From contig JAWKWB010000009.1 in the NCBI GenBank assembly GCA_041397775.1, positions 62,001-126,000 of the forward strand: a DNA stretch of 64,000 nt. The letters are read 5' to 3'. Numbering within the stretch: position 1 is the first letter of the stretch; each line of letters opens with the position of its first letter. Source of the stretch: Ga0077555 sp041397775 (GTDB lineage: Bacteria > Pseudomonadota > Alphaproteobacteria > Rhizobiales > Hyphomicrobiaceae). Of this stretch, positions 43,564 to 53,529 are shown piece by piece. Below the pieces are notes generated by a model. It saw nothing but the letters and a program-made list of their open reading frames with translations. It was not told the DNA's origin and ran no database searches. Made by a program: the position numbers and the translations under genes.

Positions 43564-45249
43564 TCAGGCTTGTTGCGCCTTGCGCAGTTTCCGGTTCACC
43601 GCGCAGGTGACTGCCATCAAAGAGGCGGACACGATGCTGCCACTGCGGCCGACGCCGTAGAGGCGCTGGCCGCCAACCTCTGCCTCGACGAAGGCAATGG
43701 CATTGGCATTGGAGCCGCTGCTGATGGAATGCTCGGAATAGCTGAAGACGTTGATCTTCTGTCCCGAAGCCTTGCCGAGCGCGTCCACGAAGGCATCGAT
43801 CGGGCCGTTGCCGCTGCCTTCGATGGTCGTCTCCTTGCCGTTGTGGCGCATCTTCGCCGTGAGTTCGCGCACTTCGGAGGCGTGGCTGCCGACCCGCGTG
43901 ACGTGCTCCACGAACTGCCAGGGCGAACGGGCATCGAGATATTCCTGCTCGAAGGCAGCCCAGATGTCGGCCGCCGTCTGCTCACGGCCGGTGCTGTCGG
44001 ATCGCTCCTGCACGACGCCGGAGAATTCCACCTGCAGCGCGCGCGGCATCTGGATGCCGAACTCGGTCTCCATGATGTAGGAAATGCCGCCCTTGCCGGA
44101 TTGCGAGTTGATCCGGATGACCGCTTCGTAGCTCTCGCCGACGTCGGCGGGGTCGATGGGCAGATACGGCACGTCCCAGATCGGGCTGTTCGACTTGGGC
44201 AACGCCTTGAGGCCCTTGTTGATGGCGTCCTGGTGGCTGCCGGAAAACGCCGTGAAGACCAGCTCGCCCGCGTAGGGATGGCGCGGATGCACGGGCAACT
44301 GGTTGCAGTACTCGACCGTGGCGCGCAGCTCGCGCATGTTGTGCATGTCGAGCCTGGCGTCCACGCCCTGGCTGACCATGTTCATGGCGAGCGTAATGAT
44401 GTCGACATTGCCGGTGCGCTCGCCGTTGCCGAAGAGCGTGCCTTCGATGCGCTCGGCCCCGGCCATGAGGCCCAGCTCGGCCGCGGCGACACCCGTGCCC
44501 CGATCGTTGTGGGGGTGCAGGGACAGGATCAGGGAATCGCGCCGCGAGAAATTGCGGTGCATCCACTCGATCTGGTCGGCGTAGACATTGGGCGTGGCGA
44601 CTTCGACCGTGGCTGGCAGGTTGATGATGGTCTTGTTGGCGGGCGTCGGCTGCCAGACGTCCATGACGGCCTCGCAGATCTCCAGCGCGTAGGGCAGTTC
44701 CGTCTGCGTGAAGCTCTCGGGGGAATACTGGTAGACGACGCGGGTGCCGGGTACCTCCGTCGCCGCCAGATCCTTGATGAGCCGGGCACCGGACACGGCG
44801 ATGTTGGTGATGCCGGGGCGATCCAATCCGAAAACCACACGGCGCTGCGTCGTGGACGTGGAATTGTAGAGATGGACGATGGCCTGCTTCGCGCCCCTGA
44901 TGGCTTCGAACGTCCGCCGGATCAGCTCTTCACGGGACTGGGTCAGCACCTGGATGACGACGTCGTCGGGGATGAGGTTCTGCTCGATGATCATGCGGCA
45001 GAAGGCGAAGTCGGTCTCCGACGCGGACGGAAAGCCGACCTCGATCTCCTTGAAGCCCATGGCGCAGAGCGCCTTGAACATCCGCAACTTGCGCTCGGGC
45101 CCCATGGGCTCGATGAGTGCCTGATTGCCGTCGCGCAGGTCGACCGAGCACCAGATCGGGGGGGCTGAGATGACCTTGGACGGCCAGGTGCGGTCCGGCA
45201 AATTGATGGGCGGGAACGACTGGTATTTTTCGATCGGCATGGACGACAT
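43564..45249 (-). CDS. leuA: 2-isopropylmalate synthase
   Basis: Encodes 561 aa from ATG 45249 (a TTG at 45297 would add 16 residues). Condenses acetyl-CoA and 2-oxoisovalerate, the first step of leucine synthesis. TIM-barrel motifs: DLRDGNQALIEPM, LHPHNDRGTGVAAAELGLMAGAERIEGTLFGNGERTGN (in pieces: HPHNDRG and GNGERTGN), with metal-binding His residues. The C-terminal regulatory LeuA dimer domain (from about 430; GNGPIDAFVDALGK) is present, so leucine feedback is likely. Length and features fit the long LeuA type. Confidence 0.96.
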   Translation of the reverse strand: MSSMPIEKYQSFPPINLPDRTWPSKVISAPPIWCSVDLRDGNQALIEPMGPERKLRMFKALCAMGFKEIEVGFPSASETDFAFCRMIIEQNLIPDDVVIQVLTQSREELIRRTFEAIRGAKQAIVHLYNSTSTTQRRVVFGLDRPGITNIAVSGARLIKDLAATEVPGTRVVYQYSPESFTQTELPYALEICEAVMDVWQPTPANKTIINLPATVEVATPNVYADQIEWMHRNFSRRDSLILSLHPHNDRGTGVAAAELGLMAGAERIEGTLFGNGERTGNVDIITLAMNMVSQGVDARLDMHNMRELRATVEYCNQLPVHPRHPYAGELVFTAFSGSHQDAINKGLKALPKSNSPIWDVPYLPIDPADVGESYEAVIRINSQSGKGGISYIMETEFGIQMPRALQVEFSGVVQERSDSTGREQTAADIWAAFEQEYLDARSPWQFVEHVTRVGSHASEVRELTAKMRHNGKETTIEGSGNGPIDAFVDALGKASGQKINVFSYSEHSISSGSNANAIAFVEAEVGGQRLYGVGRSGSIVSASLMAVTCAVNRKLRKAQQA

Positions 45250-45700
45250 GGGCAGGGCCTTTACGACTTGACTGTCTTGCAGTGTGGTTCGCGACAACCG
45301 CCCTTAGAACGGCACCAAGATCGCTTGATCAGCCGGGAATGCGTTCCGGCATGGCCGATTTCGGCAAGCGTTGACGAACTTGGGGGGACGAGGGGTATGG
45401 CTGCGCTTAGATCTCTGGGCTTGGCAGATGCCAAGCGTCACCCGACGCAATCAGTGCGTCGGGACAATAAGTCGAAGGCCCAGGAGCCGATCTGAGGATC
45501 TGCGCGTCATAGTTTCGAAGATAAGTGAGGACGCGGATCTAGGCAAGTTGCAAAAAATAATCGGATTACATGCGGCAAGCGATCCTCGGCCTCAGCGGGG
45601 GGGCGCGGGCTCAGGATTGCAGAGCGCGCGGCGTGGGGCACGTGACCAGCCCTGTCGCGAGACGAGCGCGGGCCTGTGTGCGCCATTTGCGGCGTCGCAA
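45250..45700. other. Intergenic stretch upstream of leuA
   Basis: About 450 bases between leuA (starting leftward) and the end of the LysE gene. It should hold the leuA promoter. I saw no leader peptide with runs of leucine codons, no riboswitch and no terminator hairpin. Confidence 0.4.
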
Positions 45701-46327
45701 TCAGGAAGTGCGGCGCGCGAACAGCAATGTGCCGCCCAAGGCCAACATGATCACGCCAGACGTTTGGCGCATGCGAGCGACAAGCGAAGGCCGCTGAACA
45801 AGTCCGTCTCTGGCTTTCGCCGCCCAATAGGCGACGACCACATCGACGCCCGTGTTCAGCGCCACCGATATCAGCCCGAAAACGATGAACTGCCACGCGA
45901 TCGTCTCCGACGGGTCTACGAACTGGGGGATGAAGGCGAGAAAGAACGCCGCTGTCTTCGGGTTCAGCGCCTCGACGAGAATTCCCTCTCGAAAGGCCTG
46001 CCGTACCCCCGTCGTTTCGATCTCGACGGGGGCCGCAACGCGCGCCTCGCGCCAGGTCTTGAGGCCGAGCCAAATGAGATAGACCGCGCCGGCGATTTTC
46101 AACGCCGTGAAGGCTTCGGCGCTCGCCATGACCAGTGCCGAGATGCCGACCGCACCTGCCAGCACGTGGAATAGTCCACCGACCCCCGTCCCGAAACTCG
46201 ATGCCATGCCTTCGGGGCGACCGCCAGCAAGCGTGCGTGCGGCTACGTAGAAAATGCCCGGCCCTGGCGTTACGGCCACCAGCAGCGCGGCTGCAAGGAA
46301 CAGCAAGACGTTCGAAGTGTCGGGCAT
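45701..46327 (-). CDS. LysE/RhtB family amino-acid exporter
   Basis: Encodes 208 aa with about six membrane helices. Motifs: AALLVAVTPGPGIFYVAARTLAGGRPEG (the TPGP signature) and EGILVEALNPKTAAFFLAFIPQFV. Family members export amino acids or homoserine lactones; the substrate cannot be told. The frame is continuous with upstream sequence of the broken Rieske gene, but ATG 46327 with its MPDTSNVLLFLAAALL start is the natural one. Confidence 0.93.
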   Translation of the reverse strand: MPDTSNVLLFLAAALLVAVTPGPGIFYVAARTLAGGRPEGMASSFGTGVGGLFHVLAGAVGISALVMASAEAFTALKIAGAVYLIWLGLKTWREARVAAPVEIETTGVRQAFREGILVEALNPKTAAFFLAFIPQFVDPSETIAWQFIVFGLISVALNTGVDVVVAYWAAKARDGLVQRPSLVARMRQTSGVIMLALGGTLLFARRTS

Positions 46328-46458
46328 CGTTCCCCCGGAAGAAAGTGGTGCTCTGCGTCGTCTGGCGTGTTTGTCGATCAAGCGCAAGTCGCGGCGTGCC
46401 GGCTCTGGGCCACCGTCAGGTCGAGCGATCCAAGCCGAGCGGGGTTTTCCGCCGGTAT

Positions 46459-47647
46459 CTACTCCGCGGCAGCCAGAGCGGGGCCTTCGTCGACGGGCAG
46501 GCCGAGCGCGCGGCGGATCGACTGGTGATAGTGGATCAAGGCGGGCTCGTTGCGGCCGTAGACGACATGGGACTGCGCATCGGAATTGAAGCCGATCTGC
46601 ATGCTGCGGCCGGCGGGGAAATCCTCCGTCGTGACGACGCGCACGACCAGCTCCATGTTGGCGTCCCAGTGCCGCCGCTCTTCCTCGGTCTCGATGGGCC
46701 TGGGGATGTAGAGCGAGGTTTCCATCAGTGCACGGTCGGGACGCCCTTCCTCGGGGAAGATGCGGAAGATCTCGACGTGGTCTCCCTGCGGCACGAACAG
46801 CGTGTTGGCGAACATCGAGTAGACGATGGTCGTGTTCCACATCAGGTCCCAGTCGGATTACGGCATGTCGCGCAGCCGTCGAGCTTGGTGCGGGCGAAGA
46901 ACAGCCAGAATTGGGGCCGTAGGGCGTGAAGTGGCTGACGTTGGTGTGCAGGATCGGCCCGAGCGAGTTCTTGTGCAGGAAACCGATGTGGTAGCTCTCG
47001 TGGAATGTATCGACGAGGATCTTCCAGTTCATGGTCTCGTGCGTCACCTTGCGGTCGTGCAGGTGGTAGCCTTCGAGATTCCAGCGCGCGAGATTAGGTC
47101 CCATTCCCGCGAGCCACGGCTCGATGTCGAGATCCGGGGAGCCATCCGCGGCGGGTGTCGGCAGCACCCAGACCATGCCGTATTTCTCGGCGAGCGGCAG
47201 GGGCTTGAGACCCGGCCGTTCCGAGCGGACGCCGGGAAAGGCATTCTCCTCGGGCAAGCCGCGCAGCGTTCCGTCGTTGCCATAGGTCCAGCCATGATAG
47301 GGACAGGTGAAGGTGCCGGAGCGGCCGCAGCCTTCGGCAACCTTGGCGCCGCGATGGCGACAGACATTGAGGAAGGCGCGTAGCTTGCCGTCGCCCGCCC
47401 TTGCGATGAGGATGGGCACGCCGGCGTAATCGTCGGTGCGAAAGTCCCCGGCCTTGGGCCAGTCGCAGGAAAGGCCGGCCACGATGGGACGTTGGCGGAA
47501 GAGAATCTCTTCCTCGCGCTTGTGGCGCTCAGGACAGGTGTAGGCGCTGACGGGATTGCGCCAGGGAGCGTCCGTCATCGCCGTGGTCTTGTTCTCGACG
47601 TGCTCCAGGAGCTGCGTCAACAGCTCGATTTCCTCGGCCCGGTCCAT
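46459..47647 (-). pseudogene. Rieske non-heme oxygenase, alpha subunit, interrupted
   Basis: The first part (47647 to about 46915) encodes the Rieske [2Fe-2S] domain (CRHRGAKV and CPYHGWTYG) and the start of the catalytic domain with the iron ligands in HESYHIGFLHKN. The last part (46842-46459, another frame) gives the catalytic domain end (WNTTIVYSMFANTLFVPQG). Between them the reading needs one extra base near 46910 (TT for TTT), one near 46880 (GG for GGG), and a sense codon in place of the TAA at 46858-46860. Intact, it would hydroxylate an aromatic or quaternary-amine substrate. Gene decay or sequence errors could both explain it. Confidence 0.8.
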
Positions 47648-47786
47648 TGCGTTTCCCTCGTGTGCTGTTCGTCTTCTTGTTCTTTGTCATTTGGCATTCC
47701 AATCAGCCTATCCCTGTGCGGACCACTTTGCCAAGGCCGGCGGTTGGGAATAGCCTGGGGCTCGTCAGCAAGCTCGGGAGGTTTCG

Positions 47787-48104
47787 ATGATCACGGCGAT
47801 CGTGCGCTTTGCGCTTCCGAAATCGGTGACGTCGGAGAAGGCCGCGGAGATGTATCGCGGCTCGTCACTGAAGTACCACGGCATGCCCGGCCTGATCCGG
47901 AAGTACTATCTCTACGATCCCGAGACCAGCAGCGGGGGTGGCGTCTATCTCTGGGAGAGCCGGGAGGCGGCGGAACGTGTCTACACCGCGGAATGGAAGG
48001 CCGGCTTGACCGAGCGCTACGGCACGCCGCCGCAGATCCAGTATTTCGAGTCGCCGGTGATCGTGGACAACGCGCTGCCCGAGAAGCGGGACGCGGCAGA
48101 GTAG
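47787..48104 (+). CDS. YdhR-like small monooxygenase-fold protein
   Basis: Encodes 105 aa with a good ribosome-binding site (GGGAGG). It reads as a compact dimeric alpha/beta-barrel protein: MITAIVRFALPKSVTSEKAAEMYR, GLIRKYYLYDPETSSGGGVYLWESREAAERVY in pieces. Such YdhR/ABM-type proteins are putative monooxygenases or heme-free redox proteins. It faces away from the broken Rieske gene, and a functional link is only a guess. Confidence 0.72.
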   Translation: MITAIVRFALPKSVTSEKAAEMYRGSSLKYHGMPGLIRKYYLYDPETSSGGGVYLWESREAAERVYTAEWKAGLTERYGTPPQIQYFESPVIVDNALPEKRDAAE

Positions 48105-48149
48105 GGCCGCAGCGGGGCGGCGCAGCGGCAACAGTGCGGGCTACGGCAA

Positions 48150-48175
48150 AGCCCCCGCGCGTGGGCGCGAGGGCT
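48150..48175. terminator. Hairpin terminator between convergent genes
   Basis: An 11-bp stem with one mismatch (AGCCCCCGCGC / GCGCGAGGGCT) and a GTGG tetraloop. On the minus strand it is followed by TTTGCC. It sits between the YdhR-like gene and the His/Tyr-rich gene. Confidence 0.6.
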
Positions 48176-48225
48176 CGGGTCGGGCTGCGAGGGGGCCATG
48201 AGCCCCACCCGGAATCCCTGCCGGA

Positions 48226-48477
48226 TTACCAGCAGACCTTCTTGTAGTGGCCGTAGTGGTAGACCCATTTGCAGCTCGGCACGTAGTAGCTGTAGTGGTT
48301 GTAGTGGCGGTAGTACGGCTTGTAGTAGTGCTTGTGGTGATAGTGGTGCTTGTAGCCGTAGTGCTTGTAGTAGCCGTGATGCTTGTGGCCGTATCCGCCG
48401 GCGTTGGCAGCCGGAGCGAGCGCCGTCGTTGCCGCGATGATGCCGCCGACCAGGGCCATGAGGACAGACTTCTTCAT
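48226..48477 (-). CDS. Small secreted His/Tyr-rich protein
   Basis: Encodes 83 aa from ATG 48477 (GGAG upstream). A clear signal peptide (MKKSVLMALVGGIIAATTALA, cut near ANA-GG) is followed by about 55 residues dominated by His, Tyr, Lys and Gly (GYGHKHHGYYKHYGYKHHYH and onward), with two cysteines near the end (SCKW and VCW). The composition suggests metal binding in the envelope, perhaps copper, zinc or nickel; this is inference from composition. Proteins of this kind are seen in Hyphomicrobiales without known function. Confidence 0.8.
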   Translation of the reverse strand: MKKSVLMALVGGIIAATTALAPAANAGGYGHKHHGYYKHYGYKHHYHHKHYYKPYYRHYNHYSYYVPSCKWVYHYGHYKKVCW

Positions 48478-48698
48478 TTTCAAACTCCATTTGGTTTGCT
48501 GAGCGTGGCTGCTGTTGTCTCGTGCCGTGCTCGTCATGTTCAAAATGTACGATGTTCAAAAACAAAGTTCAATAATGGAATCGCCGGGCCTGGACACAAG
48601 TTCGTGAGGGGCCGTGATCGGCTGGAAGAGGGAGTGGTGGCGCGCCTTGGCTGGGCCGGCGGCGCGATGCTGCGGGGGCTTTTCCGGTGGGTGCTGGC

Positions 48699-49454
48699 TC
48701 AGCGGGAGCTGGCCAGCGGCGTGCGCGCGGGCAGCCGGTCCGATTTGCCGCCCTTCGGAGCGGCGGCGTCGATCCAGCGCAGGTTTCTTCCCGAATAATT
48801 GCGCCGCACGCTGTCGGGTTCAGCCGCGAGCCAGCCTGCGGGACGTGTCTGCTGGACCGCGAACACTGGATGGGGGGCGAGGTCTTCCGACAACATCAAG
48901 ATCGCCCCCAGACCGACAGGGATAGCGAGCAGAAGTGCCAGTACCACGCCGCGCGTTCGCGAGGGCGCGCGCTTGCCGACGGGGCGACCGCTGTTCCTGC
49001 GCGGTTCGACGGACAAGCGGGGGTGGGATTGGCGGCTCTCGAGCAAATTTCGGCTGTGAGCTTGCGGAAGCATCGGGCGATCGCGCGTCTGTGCCTGGAG
49101 GCGCGTAATGACGCCTTCGGCGTCGAAACCTGCCATGCGGCCATAGGTGCGGAGCGCCGTGTGGAGCGTCGCGATGGGCGGCAGTTGCTTCAGATTTCCA
49201 GTCTCGAGCGCATCGAGGGTCCAGGGAGAGAGGCCCAACCGATGGGCGAGAGCTTCGCGAGGTAGGCCCAGGCGGGCGCGAAACCGGCTGAAGCTGGCGG
49301 CAATGACCGGGTCATACCCGCTCGGCCGCTCGTCGATCGCAATGAGCGTTATCTGCCTGACATTGCCAGGCCGCTGCGCAAGGCTGGGCACGGCTACCCC
49401 CAACGCAATACTAGGTGCACGATGCAATTGGGGAATTATTCCTATGCGCATCAT
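48699..49454 (-). CDS. HTH protein with a single membrane helix (RodZ-like layout)
   Basis: Encodes up to 251 aa; the start is uncertain. An HTH of the RodZ/Cro type lies at about 55-105 (FRARLGLPREALAHRLGLSPWTLDALETGNLKQLPP), followed by a basic linker, one membrane helix (GVVLALLLAIPVGLGAILML, about 170-190) and a short periplasmic tail. The layout is like RodZ, but the tail is too short for a full RodZ, so it may be a different membrane-bound regulator. Downstream of ptsP on the same strand, with 129 bases between. Confidence 0.7.
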   Translation of the reverse strand: MMRIGIIPQLHRAPSIALGVAVPSLAQRPGNVRQITLIAIDERPSGYDPVIAASFSRFRARLGLPREALAHRLGLSPWTLDALETGNLKQLPPIATLHTALRTYGRMAGFDAEGVITRLQAQTRDRPMLPQAHSRNLLESRQSHPRLSVEPRRNSGRPVGKRAPSRTRGVVLALLLAIPVGLGAILMLSEDLAPHPVFAVQQTRPAGWLAAEPDSVRRNYSGRNLRWIDAAAPKGGKSDRLPARTPLASSR

Positions 49455-49583
49455 CTGCTGTCAACGCAAATTCTTTGTGCGGAATATCGTCGGGGCAACG
49501 AGGCAAAAGACGACAATGTGGGCCCGATCGCGAAGGCCGTCTCCGTCCGCGGCGGCTGTCGACCGACTGCGTAGTCGGGGACG

Positions 49584-51845
49584 TCAGATCTCGATGCCTT
49601 CGTGCTCGGCGAATTTGCGGAGCGCATCGCGCATGTGGGGTTCACCGCGCGCGATGAGGTCGCCGAGGATCTCGCGGGCGCGGCCGGCGTCGAGCGACAT
49701 CAGCATGGCCTTGACCGGGCCGATGTTGGACAGCGACATGGACAGCGAGCGGAAGCCGAGGGCAATCAGCGCCATCGCCTCGAGCGGCCGGCCACCGATC
49801 TCGCCGCAGACGGCTGCCTGCACGCCGTGTCGTTCGGCAGCTGCAACGATCGCCTGCAAGGCGCGCAGGAACGGCGCCGACAGGCTGTCGTAGCGACCGG
49901 AGACCCTGGTGTTCTCTCGATCGGCGGCGAAGAAGTACTGCAGGAGATCGTTGCTGCCGATCGACACGAAATCGACCAGCGGCATGACCTCGTCGAGCTG
50001 GAAGAGGAGCGAGGGCACCTCGATCATGATGCCGAAGTGCAGGCGCTCGGGTACGCCGCCGTTGCGGCGCCGCGCCAGCTCCAATTCGCGGTCGACCAGC
50101 TCGCGTGCCGTCAGGACTTCGGAAACGTCCGAAACCATCGGCAGCATGATGCGCAGGTCGCGCGTGCCGCTCGCGCGCAGCAGAGCGCGCACCTGCGTGC
50201 GGAACAGCGCCGGCCGGTCCAGCCCCAGGCGGATGCCGCGCCAGCCGAGTGCGGGGTTGCTCTCGTGGCGATGGCGCAGATAGGGCAGCATCTTGTCGCC
50301 GCCGATATCGAGCGAGCGGAAGGTGATGGGTTTGCCCTTCGCTTCCTCGATGATCGCCTTGTAGGCGGCGGTCTGCCGTTCGAGCCGCGGAAACGACGGC
50401 GCGATCATGAACTGCAGCTCGGTGCGGAACAGTCCGATGCCGTCGGCACCGGCTTCATCGAGATGGGCGACGTCCATCTGCAGGCCGGCATTCATATGCA
50501 GCTGCACCCGGCAGCCGTCGCGCGTGACTGCCGGTTGATCCTTCAGGGTGCGATACTTGCGCTGGCGCCGCGCGCGAAACCGCGCCTTGTCTGCATAGGC
50601 AGAGATGACCTCGCCCGTCGGGCGGATATGGATCTCCCCCGAATCGGCGTCGAGAATAATGGGATTGCCGCGTTCCACGCGCTCGATGATGCCGGGCACC
50701 TGGCCGATGGCGGCAATGCCGAGCGCGCGCGCGACGATTGCCACATGGCTCTGTCCGCTGCCGTCCTCGATCACCAGGCCGCGCAGGCGCGAGCGGTCGT
50801 AGTCGAGGAGGTCGGCGGCGCCCATGGTGCGGGCGACCAGAACCGCGTCGTGGGGCATGTCGTCGACCGGCGTCGCGCCCTGCTTGCGCGCGGTCAGGAT
50901 GCGCAGCAGACGGTCGGAGAGATCGTCGAGATCGCGCAGGCGCTCGCGCCAGAACGGATCGCCCTGGCGGAGCATGCGCACGCGCGTGCGGTTCTGCACC
51001 TGATCGACGGCGGCCTCCGCGGTCAGGCCCGAGCCGACCGCCTCGTGAAGGCGCCGCTGCCAGCCGCGGTCGTTGGCGAACATGCGGTAGGCTTCGAGCA
51101 CGTCGCGGTGCTCGCCTTCCTTGGCCAGGCCGCCCTGGTCGAGCATCTCGTCGAGCGTGGTCTTGAGTTCCACCAGGGCTGCGTCGAGATGCTCGATCTC
51201 GGCTTCCACGTCGGCGGCCATCAGCTCGGTGATGACGACACGCGGCGCGTGCAGCACGACATGCCCGAGCGCGATGCCGTCGGAGATCGACTGTCCGCGC
51301 ATTACGGCGCTGGCGCTGATCGACGCCGAGCCGGCCGGAACGGCGCCCTCGACGGCGCCCGTGCTCAGATGCTCGGCCAGTACCATGGCCGTGGTCTGCA
51401 GCGCCTCGACGTCTTCCTCGGTGTATTCGCGCTGCGTCTTGTTCTGGACCGTGATGACGCCCAGGACCTCGCCGCTGCGCAGAATGGGAACTGCGAGCAG
51501 CGAGTGATAGATCTCCTCGCCCGTTTCGGGGCGGTAGGAGAACGCGGGATGCGATTGCGCTTCCGGCTCGTTGATGGGCACGCGCAACTCGGCGCAGCGG
51601 CCGACCAGGCCTTCGCCTCGCTTCATGAAGGTGGTGTGCACGGCTTCCGGGTTGAGGCCCTCCGTCGCGAACAGCTCCAATGTGCCGTCCTGGCGACGCA
51701 GATAGATCGAGCAGACCTCGGCCACCATGAGGCCGGAGACGAGGCGCACGATCTTGTCCAGACGACGCTGACCGTCGTCCGTTTCGGACATGATCTCATG
51801 TAACCGGCGCAGAATCGGTCTCAGCGCCGATTCGACCGTGCGCAT
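49584..51845 (-). CDS. ptsP: Enzyme I-Ntr, phosphoenolpyruvate-protein phosphotransferase
   Basis: Encodes 753 aa from ATG 51845. An N-terminal GAF domain (to about 165; SIYLRRQDGTLELFATEGLN) is followed by the PTS EI N-terminal domain with the phospho-His in GSGQSHVAIVARALGI, and the PEP-binding TIM barrel (GIGLFRTELQFMI; RSLDIGGDKMLPYL; AVCGEIGGRP). It starts the nitrogen-PTS phosphorelay and senses nitrogen status through GAF. lysC lies 151 bases upstream, the usual order in Alphaproteobacteria. Confidence 0.95.
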   Translation of the reverse strand: MRTVESALRPILRRLHEIMSETDDGQRRLDKIVRLVSGLMVAEVCSIYLRRQDGTLELFATEGLNPEAVHTTFMKRGEGLVGRCAELRVPINEPEAQSHPAFSYRPETGEEIYHSLLAVPILRSGEVLGVITVQNKTQREYTEEDVEALQTTAMVLAEHLSTGAVEGAVPAGSASISASAVMRGQSISDGIALGHVVLHAPRVVITELMAADVEAEIEHLDAALVELKTTLDEMLDQGGLAKEGEHRDVLEAYRMFANDRGWQRRLHEAVGSGLTAEAAVDQVQNRTRVRMLRQGDPFWRERLRDLDDLSDRLLRILTARKQGATPVDDMPHDAVLVARTMGAADLLDYDRSRLRGLVIEDGSGQSHVAIVARALGIAAIGQVPGIIERVERGNPIILDADSGEIHIRPTGEVISAYADKARFRARRQRKYRTLKDQPAVTRDGCRVQLHMNAGLQMDVAHLDEAGADGIGLFRTELQFMIAPSFPRLERQTAAYKAIIEEAKGKPITFRSLDIGGDKMLPYLRHRHESNPALGWRGIRLGLDRPALFRTQVRALLRASGTRDLRIMLPMVSDVSEVLTARELVDRELELARRRNGGVPERLHFGIMIEVPSLLFQLDEVMPLVDFVSIGSNDLLQYFFAADRENTRVSGRYDSLSAPFLRALQAIVAAAERHGVQAAVCGEIGGRPLEAMALIALGFRSLSMSLSNIGPVKAMLMSLDAGRAREILGDLIARGEPHMRDALRKFAEHEGIEI

Positions 51846-51996
51846 CCCAATGCTCCTTGCTCGGTCTTGCGACCACATGCTTCGCATAGCACGCTGGCGA
51901 CGGCATAGCCGCGCGCGTCACTGACGTCAGAAACCGCTCGTCATCGCAATCGACGCGGGACGGGAACGGCGTTCCCTCGCGCGTCATGCGGTCGGT

Positions 51997-53259
51997 TCAC
52001 TCCGCGTCGAGACCGTAGAGCGAGTGCAGCGTGCGTACGGCGAGTTCGGCATACGCCTTGTCGATCAACACACTGATCTTGATCTCGGAAGTCGTGATGG
52101 CCTGAATATTGATGCCTTTGTCGGCCAATCCCTTGAACATTTTAGCGGCAACGCCTGCGTGGCTCCGCATCCCGATGCCGATCACCGAGACTTTCACCAC
52201 ATCGGCGGAGCTGTCGATATCGAAGAAACCGATGTCCTTTTTGGCGGCCTTCAAGACCTCGAGCGTGCGCGGCAGCTCGGAGACGAGGACCGTGAACGTC
52301 ATGTCGGTGTGGCCGCCGTCCGCCGACAGGTTCTGCACGATCATGTCGACATTGATGCTGGCTTCGGCCAGGGGACCGAAGATGCGCGCGGCCACGCCCG
52401 GCTTGTCGGGGAGTTTGCGGAGCGTGATCTTCGCTTCATCCTTCGAAAAGGCGATCCCACTAACGACCTGCTGTTCCACGATCTCTTCCTCGTCGCAGAC
52501 GGTTGTGCCGATTTCGTCGTTGCCTTGCGCGCGCACGGGCTGGATCTGATCCGGCGGCACGAAGCTCGACAAAACGCGCGTACGCATCTTGTGTACCATG
52601 GCCAACTCGACAGAGCGGGTCTGCAGGACTTTCGAGCCCAGCGAGGCCATTTCCAGCATCTCCTCGTAGGAGATCTTGGGCAGGCGACGTGCTTCGCGAA
52701 CAATGCGCGGGTCGGTGGTGTAGACGCCGTCGACATCCGTGTAGATGTCGCAAATGTCGGCTTCGAGGGCCACAGCGATCGCGACCGCACTGGTATCGGA
52801 ACCGCCACGGCCCAGCGTCGCGATGCGGTTGCGCTCGGGCTCGATGCCCTGGAAGCCGGTCACCACGGCGACTTCACCGGAGTCGAGGCGCTCACGCAGC
52901 CGCGATCCGTCGATATGGACGATGCGTGCGGCACCATGCGCGTGATCGGTGAGGACGGGGATCTGCCAGCCCTGCCAGGAGCGGGCGGGAATACCCATCG
53001 ACTGCAGAACGATGGCGAGCAGGCCGGCCGTCACGTTCTCGCCGGAGGCGACGACGGCGTCATACTCCCGCGCATCATGCAGCACGGAGGCTTCGCGGAC
53101 CCACGAGACGAGCTGGTTCGTCGTGCCCGACATCGCCGAAACGACCACGGCAACCTTGTTGCCGGCGTCCACCTCGCGCTTGACGTGGTGGGCCACATTG
53201 CGAATGCGCTCGATATTGGCGACGGATGTGCCGCCAAATTTCATTACGACCGTCGTCAT
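51997..53259 (-). CDS. lysC: Aspartate kinase
   Basis: Encodes 420 aa from ATG 53259; the frame is open upstream but MTTVVMKFGGTSVANIERIR is the family start. The kinase domain has KFGGTSV, ASGENVTAGLLA, TLGRGGSDTSAVA and TDVDGVYTTDPR. Two ACT domains follow (about 265-420), including KISVLIDKAYAELAVRTLH. It phosphorylates aspartate at the head of lysine, threonine and methionine synthesis, normally under feedback by lysine and threonine. No riboswitch is visible in the 270-base gap upstream. Confidence 0.96.
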   Translation of the reverse strand: MTTVVMKFGGTSVANIERIRNVAHHVKREVDAGNKVAVVVSAMSGTTNQLVSWVREASVLHDAREYDAVVASGENVTAGLLAIVLQSMGIPARSWQGWQIPVLTDHAHGAARIVHIDGSRLRERLDSGEVAVVTGFQGIEPERNRIATLGRGGSDTSAVAIAVALEADICDIYTDVDGVYTTDPRIVREARRLPKISYEEMLEMASLGSKVLQTRSVELAMVHKMRTRVLSSFVPPDQIQPVRAQGNDEIGTTVCDEEEIVEQQVVSGIAFSKDEAKITLRKLPDKPGVAARIFGPLAEASINVDMIVQNLSADGGHTDMTFTVLVSELPRTLEVLKAAKKDIGFFDIDSSADVVKVSVIGIGMRSHAGVAAKMFKGLADKGINIQAITTSEIKISVLIDKAYAELAVRTLHSLYGLDAE

Positions 53260-53529
53260 GGGCTTTCCCGTGAAAGCGCCCCCACTGGCGCGGGCCCATC
53301 GAGGCCGTACGGTTCGATCGTACTTGGCCTTTTTGTCCACACCATCACAGGCGCGCGCCGGGCGGCGCCACCTGATGATTGGCGCACTCATACTCGGACC
53401 AACCAGGGCATGCAAGGCAATGTCCGCGGGATGTTCCGTCACTGTGGCGCCGGATAATCGTTCAGCGATTGCCAAAAGCGCCCAATGTACGGACAATCGG
53501 ACCCATCCCAACACACTGTGAGAGAGCCG

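Noticed and set aside
43525..45168. A 547-codon + strand frame over leuA
   Set aside because: Shadow of leuA; no motif or start signal.
45250..45700. Leucine attenuator or T-box upstream of leuA
   Set aside because: No leader peptide rich in Leu codons and no terminator/antiterminator hairpins were found.
49563..49578. Terminator hairpin right after ptsP
   Set aside because: Only a 6-bp stem, no T-tract on the minus strand.
53260..53529. Lysine riboswitch upstream of lysC
   Set aside because: No matching conserved core could be recognised in the gap.
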